Origin: Chelativorans xinjiangensis
GTDB lineage: Bacteria > Pseudomonadota > Alphaproteobacteria > Rhizobiales > Rhizobiaceae
NCBI RefSeq assembly: GCF_009812055.1
Contig: NZ_WQNH01000013.1
Span: forward strand, 1 to 64,000
Direction: 5' to 3'
DNA: 64,000 nucleotides
Below the pieces are notes generated by a model that saw nothing but the letters and a program-made list of their open reading frames with translations, was not told where the DNA came from and ran no database searches. The position numbers and the translations under genes were made by a program. Each line of letters opens with the position of its first letter. Position 1 is the first letter of the stretch. Shown piece after piece: positions 27,662 through 35,992 of the stretch.

Positions 27662-28051
27662 ATGAACGGGACAATTTCTGAAGCAGAACCGATCGCCTGC
27701 ACCCTTGAGGCCGGAGAGTTCGGGAAGCGCCTCGACTGGATTGCAGAACTTAACCGGGCCGCATTGCTGGACGTGCAGCGGAAAGGACTGCGGCTGATCC
27801 TGACCTATCGTGGGGAGCATGCGGACCGCGTCCGCGAGATGGTCCGCCAGGAACAGCAATGTTGCGGTTTTCTCGGCTTCGACCTGAGGGAGGGCGAGGG
27901 CCGCGTGACGCTTGTCATCAGGGCGCCGGAGAGTGCTGCCGACGCTCTCGACACGATTTTCGAGCCTTTCCTGCAGGATTCATCCCGGAGCGGAGGCTGC
28001 GCGTGCGCGGCCGCGTCCAGCCGAAAGGGAGAAGACAATGACAGATGCTGA
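27662..28051 (+). CDS. Conserved-looking protein with a CC motif, unknown
   Basis: A 129-residue soluble protein. The core (about residues 8-105) ends with MVRQEQQCCGFLGFDLREG, where paired cysteines could bind a thiophilic metal, and the tail carries GGCACA and a last Cys. I do not recall a characterised family, though similar QEQxCC proteins occur near MerR regulators. It follows the MerR-type promoter and overlaps the next gene by 14 bases. A metal chaperone, buffer or sensor role is inference only. Confidence 0.7.
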   Translation: MNGTISEAEPIACTLEAGEFGKRLDWIAELNRAALLDVQRKGLRLILTYRGEHADRVREMVRQEQQCCGFLGFDLREGEGRVTLVIRAPESAADALDTIFEPFLQDSSRSGGCACAAASSRKGEDNDRC

Positions 28052-28502
28052 ACACGACGGGCGATCCCGGCTGCGGGCCATCGGGATCGGCCTCCTGGTC
28101 TCCATCGTCACAGCGGCGGTGATGCTCGCGCTGGCTGCCGCCGGCCTGCCACCGTTCCCCAAGCCGCCGTCGCTCGCCTTCGCGGAGACAGTGCTCAGGC
28201 GCACTCTACCCCTGCCGGTCGGGCTCCTGTTTCATACCGTCTACGTGACCTTCTGGTCGGTTATCTTTGTCCGGCACTTTTCGCGCCGGGATGCGTGGAC
28301 CGCATTGGCGCTCGCCGCCGTCCTTTGGCTCGTGATCCTCGTGGTGTTTTTCCCTGTCATGGGTTGGGGTTTTGCCGGCGTCTCCGTCAGCCCCAGGCTA
28401 ATCCCGGCATCATTCGTGCCCCATCTCCTGTTCGGACTTCTGTTGTGGGGATTGGACAAGTATCTTCCGGCGTCCCGTTCAGCGCCCTCCTCCACCAACT
28501 GA
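28038..28502 (+). CDS. Membrane protein, unknown, in the MerR-controlled unit
   Basis: A 154-residue protein with four hydrophobic segments (about 13-35, 56-76, 84-104 and 120-140) and few charged residues between them. No family recognised. ATG 28038 follows AGGGAGAAG. It is probably co-transcribed with the CC-motif protein and could act as a transporter or anchor for it. Confidence 0.6.
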   Translation: MTDAEHDGRSRLRAIGIGLLVSIVTAAVMLALAAAGLPPFPKPPSLAFAETVLRRTLPLPVGLLFHTVYVTFWSVIFVRHFSRRDAWTALALAAVLWLVILVVFFPVMGWGFAGVSVSPRLIPASFVPHLLFGLLLWGLDKYLPASRSAPSSTN

Positions 28503-28607
28503 CCTGGCATCGTGGCCGAGCTACTCTACGTTTGGGGTAGACTCCGACGCGAAGGAAGGCCCGACCCCTGTGAGCGAGCCGCCATCACGGCGGGATCATT
28601 TGCGGGA

Positions 28608-28636
28608 GGGGTGAAAACATCACACGGCTTCACCCC
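28608..28636. terminator. Possible terminator hairpin between convergent genes
   Basis: GGGGTGAA (28608-28615) pairs with TTCACCCC (28629-28636) across a 13-base loop. It lies between the end of the membrane-protein gene at 28502 and the end of the P460 gene at 28707. There is no T run, so it may not act as an intrinsic terminator. Confidence 0.35.
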
Positions 28637-28706
28637 CCATGGTCGCGCGTGCGATCATGGCGAGCGGGAAGCAACTCCGATCAGCGGCCGGATGTAAGAG
28701 AGCAGC

Positions 28707-29273
28707 CTAGTCCGCGCGATCGGTCCCAAAGAGGTAGTCCTCACCAGGCGCTGCGGAGTGACAGGCAATGCAGCCCTGATCCGCCCCTTTTGCAACACGT
28801 CCGGCAAGCTGCATTCCGGCAGGATTCTGGTCGAGGGAACCATTGGGAAGATACTTCGCCCAGAACCAGTTTTTGTTGTCCGTGTCGTATCCGGCTTCGC
28901 GTCGGAACATGACGGTTACCGCCGCCAGATGTGCAGCCGGATCGTTCGCCACGTCCATCGCGTCCACACCCTGCGGACCGTAGTTATTCTTCACGATCAC
29001 CCGGCCGGTATGTCCGTTCACGCTCAGCTCTGAATCAAAGATTTCCAGCACGAAACCGTGCGGCTCGGTGCCTTCATAGAAGTGCGAATGCATGGCTTCG
29101 GGCCCTGCCAATTTCGCTTGTGCGAGCGCAGCCCAAAGCGCGTCGGCATATGCCAGATCGTCGACCCCTCCAAATTGCTGGGTTTGGGTTTCCGCGGTTT
29201 GGGGGTGGGCCACAAGGGCTGCTGCGATGATTACCGTCGCGATACCGCCGAGGCTTACCTGTTTCAGTTTCAT
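28707..29273 (-). CDS. Cytochrome P460-family protein
   Basis: A 188-residue exported haem protein. A signal peptide covers about residues 1-30. The haem c motif CIACH lies near the C-terminus (GCIACHSAAPGEDYLF), as expected for the P460 family. ATG 29273 is chosen because GGGAGG lies 8 bases upstream; the ORF track-type extension would add only 5 residues. P460 proteins oxidise hydroxylamine or act in NO detoxification; the role here is unclear. Confidence 0.75.
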   Translation of the reverse strand: MKLKQVSLGGIATVIIAAALVAHPQTAETQTQQFGGVDDLAYADALWAALAQAKLAGPEAMHSHFYEGTEPHGFVLEIFDSELSVNGHTGRVIVKNNYGPQGVDAMDVANDPAAHLAAVTVMFRREAGYDTDNKNWFWAKYLPNGSLDQNPAGMQLAGRVAKGADQGCIACHSAAPGEDYLFGTDRAD

Positions 29274-29391
29274 CGTTTTTCCTCCCATCTTGGATTACTG
29301 TTCCACAGTTACTCGCGCCCCCGGTTCCCTTCGCCGTCATTGTCATGACCTAATCGCCGTGCGGCTCGAGGATTGGCAAAGGCCCAGCCCG

Positions 29392-30360
29392 CTAGAGATA
29401 GCGATCGAACCATCGTCGGGTCTGCGTGCACAGCTCTACCGGGTGCCCCGTCAGGCCGTGGTCATCTCCCCCTAACAGCATCAGGCGAAACGGCACACGA
29501 TGTTCGAGCAACAGGGATGCCATGCGTATCGAGTCTGTCGGTGGCACGCGCCAGTCCGCGGTGCCATGAACAAGCAGAAGCGGAACGTCCTTGGGCAGCT
29601 TGTCGGCCCAATTGACGGCGGAGCGCTTTCGCAGTTCGCTTGCCAGCTGAGCGCCGCTCGCGTCGATCGCCTTCTCGTACACCCTGGCCATTTCGGGACG
29701 TCTATCGAGCGAGCCTGCAAGGTCGGCGGCGCCGGCCAGGATGACGGCCGCCTTGATGCGCGTCGTGCGTGCAAGGGCAAGATAGGTCATCAAGCCACCT
29801 CGGCTGTGGCCCATCATGCCGATCCTGGAGGCATCGACATTGTCCATCGATTCGAGCAGCGGGATTAGGTTCAGCACGTCGGCTATGTCCGCACCGCCGA
29901 ATTCATCCTGGCCGGGCGCGCCTGCCGTGCCCCGGTACTGGCTTGCTACGACGACATAGCCTTCGGCGGCCAGGTCGGCCAATTGCAGCAGTCTCACGTC
30001 GGGTGCCAGTGCACCGAACTCACCATAGCCGCCGCGATTGTAGATGATGGCCGGGTATTCTCCCGGAACGAGCGGCTCTATCAGGAATCCGCCAACGGGC
30101 AGTCCGTCGCTCGCATAGGTGATGCGCCTGATCCGCACCCGCTCCAGGAAATCCTGTCGACCAATCGACGGATGTGAGCGACATGCGGCACTTGCTGTCA
30201 TCCTCACGACCTCTGCCTTGAGCAACGCGCCATTCGGCTGGGACGCCTGAACCGGCGGGCTCACGATGATCGCCGTCAGCCAAGCGATTCCGACGATACA
30301 CCACAAGCGGCGCAGCCATCGCGGAGCGAATAGGATCAAACAGGACGCGTACAGCTTCAT
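29392..30360 (-). CDS. Exported alpha/beta hydrolase (S9/dienelactone-hydrolase-like)
   Basis: A 322-residue hydrolase with a signal or anchor segment (about residues 20-38). The nucleophile elbow is GHSRGG, the later acid is probably Asp in HGTADWRVPP, and the His is in GGDDHGLTG. It resembles prolyl-oligopeptidase-type peptidases or carboxyl-ester hydrolases. The substrate is unknown. Starts at 30360 and 30369 are equally reasonable. No functional link to the flanking metal genes is evident. Confidence 0.75.
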   Translation of the reverse strand: MKLYASCLILFAPRWLRRLWCIVGIAWLTAIIVSPPVQASQPNGALLKAEVVRMTASAACRSHPSIGRQDFLERVRIRRITYASDGLPVGGFLIEPLVPGEYPAIIYNRGGYGEFGALAPDVRLLQLADLAAEGYVVVASQYRGTAGAPGQDEFGGADIADVLNLIPLLESMDNVDASRIGMMGHSRGGLMTYLALARTTRIKAAVILAGAADLAGSLDRRPEMARVYEKAIDASGAQLASELRKRSAVNWADKLPKDVPLLLVHGTADWRVPPTDSIRMASLLLEHRVPFRLMLLGGDDHGLTGHPVELCTQTRRWFDRYL

Positions 30361-30618
30361 GATTTCCATGCCTTCGCTGCGTTGCTCAACGATCGACTGT
30401 GGCGTCAGGGGAATTTTCCGGTTGACCAAAGCTTGCACCCTGTAGGTGCTACAAGGTCAACGCTGATGGAGATCACAACTGCGTGACAGCCTTGGGGGGA
30501 ATTCATTTGTCGCTCGGGACGCGCGGGCCATCCTGCGATGGTGGTGCCTCATGCAGCCCTTGAGTCTGTAGCGGCTACCGGGTGTATGCTTGACGCAAAT
30601 CGGCTGCAGGAGGCTGCA

Positions 30619-31122
30619 ATGAGCGACAAACCGGTTGCCGGCATCACAACGGCAATAATAGCGCTCCCGCTTGTCATCTTGTGCTGCCTCGGCCCGGCTT
30701 TCCTTTTGGCGGGCTTGGGTGGCCTGATCGGGTGGTTCGGCGGGGCGAACATTTTGCTGACCGTGAGCATGGCGATTGTAGCCGGGATTGCCGTAAACAG
30801 ATTTCTGCGTCGAAGAATTGGAGGACCTCGGACATCCGACGCCACGGATCACGCCGAGACGGGTGAAAGTATCAAGGATTGGCCGGTCCCGTCGACCTGC
30901 TGTCCGTCCGTTCCGAGCGAAATGCCAGCCACAGAACCACCGCCTGTGAATCATCGCTGCGAATACCGTCCCCAAACCATTTCAGGCAGGAAGGAAAGCG
31001 CCACAAGCCCAAAGGTGGTCCACAGGGTCAGGCTCAATCCGTTCGGGCCAAGCGGAACCACGCCCCAACCGAGGAGGGCAACGACGATCGCACCCGCCAG
31101 CAGAACCGGACCCGAGATATAG
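30619..31122 (+). CDS. Small membrane protein with a MerF/MerT-like CC motif
   Basis: A 167-residue ORF whose first about 75 residues carry two hydrophobic segments and an ILCCLGPAFLLAG motif like that of MerF (VVCCIGPALLIA at 37428). Further Cys (STCCPS) follow. GCAGGAGG precedes the ATG well. The last about 57 codons overlap the convergent gene at 30951-31346 and look less protein-like, so the true protein may be shorter or frameshifted. A mercury uptake role is inferred from similarity and position. Confidence 0.55.
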   Translation: MSDKPVAGITTAIIALPLVILCCLGPAFLLAGLGGLIGWFGGANILLTVSMAIVAGIAVNRFLRRRIGGPRTSDATDHAETGESIKDWPVPSTCCPSVPSEMPATEPPPVNHRCEYRPQTISGRKESATSPKVVHRVRLNPFGPSGTTPQPRRATTIAPASRTGPEI

Positions 31123-31346
31123 CAATGTCGGCGGTGGCAGCGCCGGGCATTGAGGACGCAACCGAGCCCCATCCATCCAAGAGCGGTTGCCCACGCGATT
31201 GCCGGTGCTGGCCACGACAGCGGCAACTGGTCTGCCACATTGCCCGCGACGATCGGGATCACCCACCAGATCGCGATGCTGATCGGGCTTCGCGCCCAGT
31301 CCATGGCTGACGACTTCGGCAGCCGGTCGGTTTTGGCCGTGTTCAT
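30951..31346 (-). CDS. Small membrane protein of the mer region, unknown
   Basis: A 131-residue protein with three to four hydrophobic segments and a Cys/His-rich loop, CVLNARRCHRRHCYISG, that could bind mercury. GGAGGATAACC precedes the ATG. It lies downstream of the two merB genes on the same strand and is probably co-transcribed. I recognise no family. Confidence 0.65.
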   Translation of the reverse strand: MNTAKTDRLPKSSAMDWARSPISIAIWWVIPIVAGNVADQLPLSWPAPAIAWATALGWMGLGCVLNARRCHRRHCYISGPVLLAGAIVVALLGWGVVPLGPNGLSLTLWTTFGLVALSFLPEMVWGRYSQR

Positions 31347-31435
31347 GGTTATCCTCCGTCACCTCAATGAGGCCGCCAGCTCAATCATTGGCATGCTCTC
31401 GTCTCGGCGATGACCGATCCGGATGGCGCTGGCAG

Positions 31436-32131
31436 TTACGCCGTTGCTTTCCGGCGCTGCGCCAGTTCGGCCCCGAAAAGATGCGCATTGGAGCGCCTGC
31501 CGAAATCGAAGGCCACGTCGAGCGAGAACAGGATGGTTGCAGGCTCCGCATGCTTCACCTGCCAGCGCTCGGCGGAGGCGCGCGAGACGAAGAAGAAGAT
31601 GTAATGGCAGGCCGTTGCGATAATGCGCGCCGCCGATGATTGATCCCACGTGTCGGGACGTCCTATGGACACAACGATGTTGGCCGGCTCCGTGGAGATG
31701 ATGCGCTCGGGCGACACGGTGAGACGGATCAGTTCGTTCGATTCGGGATCGTGCGACTCGATCTCGGCGGTCTTCCCGAGGAGTTCCGGGATGAACAGGC
31801 TGTCATACGCGCACCACGTCCAAAGCTTGCGTCCATCGACTCTGACCTGATGGTGCGTCGGCGCTACCGAGAGCCCCCAGAACCCGATGATCCGCCCCCC
31901 TTCGTCCGTGTGGATGAAGGGGCGTAGCGCGGAGTCTCTCATGAGGGCTTCCGCCGCGCCGAACGTTGTGCCGAGCGCCTGCGCCAGCCGAGAGCAGGTC
32001 ACGGCTTTGCCTTTCGCCAGTTCTCGGAGGAGAACAATGCCGGCGTGCTGTTCGGCGAGCGAGAACACTGGCAGCCATTGCGCTGCCAACTCCCACAATT
32101 CGTCATGAATCGGCTTATCGTTGCGTGTCAT
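31436..32131 (-). CDS. merB: Organomercurial lyase MerB (copy 1)
   Basis: A 231-residue enzyme that cleaves the C-Hg bond of organomercurials to release Hg(II) for MerA. The catalytic set is visible: Cys107 and Asp110 in WTWCAYD and Cys175 in ATACHYIFFF, matching C96/D99/C159 of the known enzyme. GGGAGACAACCAAC precedes the ATG. It follows a second merB (32280) and is clearly diverged from it, so they are not a recent duplicate. An additional Cys46 occurs in the N-terminal part. Confidence 0.93.
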   Translation of the reverse strand: MTRNDKPIHDELWELAAQWLPVFSLAEQHAGIVLLRELAKGKAVTCSRLAQALGTTFGAAEALMRDSALRPFIHTDEGGRIIGFWGLSVAPTHHQVRVDGRKLWTWCAYDSLFIPELLGKTAEIESHDPESNELIRLTVSPERIISTEPANIVVSIGRPDTWDQSSAARIIATACHYIFFFVSRASAERWQVKHAEPATILFSLDVAFDFGRRSNAHLFGAELAQRRKATA

Positions 32132-32279
32132 GTTGGTTGTCTCCCTATCCCAGCGCGGCCTGCCCGGTCGATCGGGTCCAACGTGGTCCGGAACAGATTC
32201 CGGGAAAGATGACCCAGCAGGCTCGCGGGTTTAATGCGGGCCTCGTGCAGCAAGGACCCAGCGTGGCGGAGGCACCCGG

Positions 32280-32969
32280 TCACGCCGTTTCCGCTTGGCG
32301 CCGCTCAAGTTCGGTTCCAAACATGTGCCTGTTGAGACGCTCGATGAATGCGAAGACCGTGTCGAGCGACAGCAGCGATGTCTCGGGATGTTTCGCTACC
32401 CAGCGCTCACCCGACTCTCGTGAGGCGAAGAAGAAATGAAAATGGCAGGCAGTCGCGATGATCTGCACCGCTGACGTGGCTTCCCACAGATCGGAGCGTC
32501 GCCAGGAAACCAAGATGTCTGTCGGTTCCACGGCTTCGATACGGGCGGGCGACATGGTAAGGCGAACCAACTGACCGGTCTCGGGATCCCGCGTCTCGAT
32601 CTCGGCTGTCTCACCGAGGAGTTCCGCATACGCCAGGGTGTCCGGCGCGCACCAGGCCCACAATCTGCGTCCATTGATTGTAAGCTGGTGGTGGGTAGGC
32701 GCTACCGAGAGCCCGAAGAATCTCTGGATTCGGCCGTCTTCGGCTGTGTGAACGAATGGGCTCAGCGGGGAGTGTTGGATAACCGCCGCTGCCGCTTCGA
32801 CTGTTGTGTCGAGCGCCTGCGCGAGCTGAGCGGTCGTCACTGGCTCGCCCCTCGCCAATTCCCGAAGGAGCGCGATTCCGGCTTGTTGCTCCTCGGGGGA
32901 AAGTGCCGGGAAGTGGCCGCATGCCGCCTCCCACAGTTCGTCCGCCGTGGTGATCTCGTTGCGTGTCAT
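32280..32969 (-). CDS. merB: Organomercurial lyase MerB (copy 2)
   Basis: A 229-residue MerB with Cys107 and Asp110 in WAWCAPD and Cys175 in ATACHFHFFF, so it should be catalytically complete. It aligns without gaps to copy 1 over most of its length but differs at many positions. The ribosome sites of both copies are nearly the same (GGGAGACGAACT). It is the upstream member of the pair and follows the AraC-family gene by about 145 bases. Confidence 0.93.
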   Translation of the reverse strand: MTRNEITTADELWEAACGHFPALSPEEQQAGIALLRELARGEPVTTAQLAQALDTTVEAAAAVIQHSPLSPFVHTAEDGRIQRFFGLSVAPTHHQLTINGRRLWAWCAPDTLAYAELLGETAEIETRDPETGQLVRLTMSPARIEAVEPTDILVSWRRSDLWEATSAVQIIATACHFHFFFASRESGERWVAKHPETSLLSLDTVFAFIERLNRHMFGTELERRQAETA

Positions 32970-33114
32970 AGTTCGTCTCCCTTCCTCGACACTCCCTTGA
33001 GGGAGCCATCCGAGCCACCCGTCGTCCTCTCGCTACTTGCGATGCGGGCACGCTGGGTGGTGTGAGCGGCATCTCACCGCAAATGGAAATGCCCGTCTTG
33101 AAGCAGATTAGCGC

Positions 33115-33945
33115 TTACGCAGGCAATTGCCGTGGAGGAGCAAAAAAGCGAGCGCGGAAGGCACCCGGCGATATGCCGACCAGCCGCCGAAACGTGTTGG
33201 TGAAATGGCTCTGATCTGCAAAGCCCGCGTCGAGCGCGATCTCGGAGAGCGAATCCTGTGAAGCCGTCAGCCGATGGCAGCCGAACTCAATCCGCCGCTG
33301 GCGGATATAGTGGCCGACCGTACAGCCGAAGCGTCGGCGGAACTCGCGGGCGAGATGCACGTGATGGACGCCGGCCGTCCGCGCCAGGCTCTCGAGCGTG
33401 TGATGGCGGCGAAATTCGTCGTGGATCTGCTCCTGGACGCGCGCTAGCCATGACGGTGCGGCATCGCGCACTTCAAGGCTCGGCCGACCGTCAAGCTCGC
33501 CAAGCAGATCGATCAGGGTGTTTTCTATGGATGTGGAAGACAGATCGTCTCCCAACTCCAGTTCGCTCCGCAGTTGGAAGGCAAGCCAGTGGGGCGGCGG
33601 GCGGCGCGTAGCATTCAAGCGTTCGAAGTCCAGGGTGTCGACAGCGGCCCCAACGACAGTCGGATCGATATCGACTGTCAGGCAAAGACTGCCTGCGTCC
33701 GAGACGCGGGCGCCATAAACCTCTGCGGGCGGCTGGAACATAAGGGACGCCGGACCACAGGTGAGCCGTGTGTGGCCCCAGTCCACCTCGTAGCCTCCCT
33801 CTAGCGTGAGGCAAATCCGTGCCCACCGCAGCGACTCAACCGAGATGAAGGCGGCCGCGCAATAAACGGTTTCGTGAACCCTGAATCCGGTTGCATCGAG
33901 CGTTTTGAGCGGATGCACGCAATCGACGGGATTTAGATCATTCAT
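33115..33945 (-). CDS. AraC-family regulator with Cys-rich N-terminal domain
   Basis: A 276-residue regulator. The C-terminal half carries two helix-turn-helix motifs (LESLARTAGVHHVHLAREF and LSEIALDAGFADQSHFTNTF). The N-terminal sensor half contains Cys9, 29, 45, 63 and 88, an unusually high number. It sits between a merA fragment and the two merB genes, so it could sense mercury or organomercurials, but it may instead be an unrelated passenger. ATG 33945 is chosen over 33969 because it begins the conserved sequence. Confidence 0.8.
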   Translation of the reverse strand: MNDLNPVDCVHPLKTLDATGFRVHETVYCAAAFISVESLRWARICLTLEGGYEVDWGHTRLTCGPASLMFQPPAEVYGARVSDAGSLCLTVDIDPTVVGAAVDTLDFERLNATRRPPPHWLAFQLRSELELGDDLSSTSIENTLIDLLGELDGRPSLEVRDAAPSWLARVQEQIHDEFRRHHTLESLARTAGVHHVHLAREFRRRFGCTVGHYIRQRRIEFGCHRLTASQDSLSEIALDAGFADQSHFTNTFRRLVGISPGAFRARFFAPPRQLPA

Positions 33946-33953
33946 AACATTCG

Positions 33954-34154
33954 CTACGCCGCGCTGCACGAGAGCTGCTTGACGTCCTTTGTGAAGGTGA
34001 TGGCGGCAGGTCTCAGTTCCGCGGCCTTTGTCAGATGGGGATGGAAGCCCTCGACGAAATCGTGAACCCTGAGCCCGAAGCGGATGGCGAGCGTCGCTCC
34101 CTGGATAATCTCGCCAGCCCCGGCGACAAGTTCAGAACGTCGATCATGGCGCAT
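33954..34154 (-). pseudogene. merA C-terminal fragment
   Basis: The sequence GAGEIIQGATLAIRFG ... ITFTKDVKQLSCSAA is the C-terminal about 60 residues of a mercuric reductase (compare KDVAKLSCCAG at the end of the intact merA). The usual terminal CC is CS here. The body of the gene is missing, and the flavoprotein gene at 34200 occupies the place immediately upstream. It marks a lost second merA or a recombination point. Confidence 0.75.
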
Positions 34155-34199
34155 ATGCCGGGTCCTTGGGGTCAGTCCGTCAGCGCGTGTCCAATCTTC

Positions 34200-35555
34200 C
34201 TAGACCATCGAACCGATGTCGGATGCAAAGCTGGGATAGGCGAAGATGATGCCCTTGATCTTGTTCGCGGTCAGGCCTGCAGCCATCGCCATTGCGAAAA
34301 GGTTGATCTGTTCCTCGGCGCCGGGGCCGATCAGATGCGCGCCCAGGATCTTTCCGGTCCCCTTTTCAACCAGAACCTTGTAGGCGGTGTGCTTGGCGCC
34401 CACGCGCAGTGACGAGTACCAGCCCGCCGTTTTGTCGAAATGGGTGTCGAAATCCAATCCCTTGTCGCGTGCTGCGGCTTCGGAAAGCCCGACAGAGGCC
34501 ACCTGCGGCAGTGTGAAGACGACGCTTGGGATCGGCGGATAATTCACCTCACGCTCATCCTTGCCGGCAAGCAGGTTCTTGCCGACAATCCGGCCTTCGT
34601 TGGCTGAGACAGGGGTGAGGTTCGGACCGCTGTCCGCACAATCGCCCGCGGCATAGATGGCGGGGTTGGTGGTGCGCATGAAGGGACTGACCTTGATACC
34701 CTTGCGGCTATACTCAACGCCAGCGGCTTCGAGATTGAGATGGTCGATATTGGGCACGCGACCGGTTGCGTGAACCACCAGGTCGCAGCCGACAGTCTCA
34801 ACGCCTGTCGGCGTCTCGTAGGTGACCGTGAAACCTGTGCCATTCTTCTCGATCTTTAGAACTTTGGCCTCCGTCCGCAGATCGATGCCGAGATCGGCTG
34901 TGGCTTCGGACAGGATGGCAACCAAGTCCGGATCGAAATTCCCCAGCGGCCGCTCCATCATTTCCAGAACCGTCACTTCGCGCGCACCCGCGCGCTTGGC
35001 GATATGGGCGAATTCCATCGCGATGAATCCGCCGCCAACGAACACGGCCCTGTCCGGCCGTTCGGGCAGTTCAAGGAAATCGGTGCTGGTCGCCAGCAAT
35101 TCCTCGCCGGGGATGTTCAGCGTCATTGGCCGGGCGCCGGTGGCGATATGAAAGTGCCGTGCCGACAGGGTCTCACCATTCACCTCAATCCTGTCACGCC
35201 CGGTGAAGCGCGCCTCGCCGTGCAACACGGTAATGCCGGCTTTCTCCAGCCCGCCCTCGATGCGGCCGGGCATCGCGTCGGTGAAGGTGCGCTTGAAGGC
35301 GATCATGTTCGGCCAGTCGATGGAGGTCTGTGCCTCCAGCCCCTTGCCGTCAAGGCTGCGGGCCCATTCGACCCCCTCGGTCACAGCGATCAGCATTTTT
35401 TTGGGATCGCAGCCCCGCAACGCGCAGGTGCCGCCAAAGGGCAGGCTGTCGATGCTGGCAACCGACCAGCCAGCGTTGGCAGCCATCCGAGCGACACCGT
35501 TTCCACCCGTCCCACCTCCGATCACGATCAGATCGAACCTTTTGGTATCGCTCAT
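34200..35555 (-). CDS. NAD(P)/FAD disulfide oxidoreductase, glutathione-reductase-like
   Basis: A 451-residue flavoprotein. FAD-binding GGGTGGNGVAR and the redox pair in GTCALRGCDPKK (C-X4-C) lie near the N-terminus, with a second dinucleotide motif FVGGGFIAMEFA. The C-terminus reads AYPSFASDIGSM where the family usually has HPTxxE, so the catalytic base is missing. It lies two genes behind merA; mer operons of alphaproteobacteria sometimes carry such a protein, but its role in mercury reduction is unproven. GAGGAAAAAC precedes the ATG. Confidence 0.85.
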   Translation of the reverse strand: MSDTKRFDLIVIGGGTGGNGVARMAANAGWSVASIDSLPFGGTCALRGCDPKKMLIAVTEGVEWARSLDGKGLEAQTSIDWPNMIAFKRTFTDAMPGRIEGGLEKAGITVLHGEARFTGRDRIEVNGETLSARHFHIATGARPMTLNIPGEELLATSTDFLELPERPDRAVFVGGGFIAMEFAHIAKRAGAREVTVLEMMERPLGNFDPDLVAILSEATADLGIDLRTEAKVLKIEKNGTGFTVTYETPTGVETVGCDLVVHATGRVPNIDHLNLEAAGVEYSRKGIKVSPFMRTTNPAIYAAGDCADSGPNLTPVSANEGRIVGKNLLAGKDEREVNYPPIPSVVFTLPQVASVGLSEAAARDKGLDFDTHFDKTAGWYSSLRVGAKHTAYKVLVEKGTGKILGAHLIGPGAEEQINLFAMAMAAGLTANKIKGIIFAYPSFASDIGSMV

Positions 35556-35725
35556 GTTTTTCCTCTTTCGACCCGTTGCAGCTGTTAGACCGCATTCATG
35601 CACTTTCAGACGATACAATTTCAGGTTTGTTGTGGGCTTCCCGACTGCCTGGCGCTTATGTGGAATGGCAGATGTTACACTCACTGCCTTCTTTTCATGA
35701 AAGCTGCCACCGTTCTGGCGAAAGC

Positions 35726-35983
35726 CTAATTATGCTGGCCATGAAGGGGATGCGTGACGGCACCGTTGCGAACATCGCTGGCGCTCGATCGCGCACTATG
35801 GCGCCACAGAATGATTCCGATGACGGCCAGGACCGCAGCGGCAAGCCAGGAGAAGCCGCCACCGACAAGCCAACTGGCGAGGCTGGCAAAACTGATCGCC
35901 CCGGTCGCGGCAAGCACCAGCGTGCCGCAACAGACGATCTTTGCAGCCAGCCCTGCAAGACCATAGCCGTGCGAAGGTTCCAT
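35726..35983 (-). CDS. Small mer-region membrane protein with CC motif
   Basis: An 85-residue protein with two hydrophobic segments and a vicinal cysteine pair at IVCCGTLVLAATG, similar in layout to MerF. It lies 9 bases after merA and is probably co-transcribed. It may import Hg(II). The exact family (MerF-like or unnamed) is uncertain. Confidence 0.7.
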   Translation of the reverse strand: MEPSHGYGLAGLAAKIVCCGTLVLAATGAISFASLASWLVGGGFSWLAAAVLAVIGIILWRHSARSSASDVRNGAVTHPLHGQHN

Positions 35984-35992
35984 TTCTTCCTC

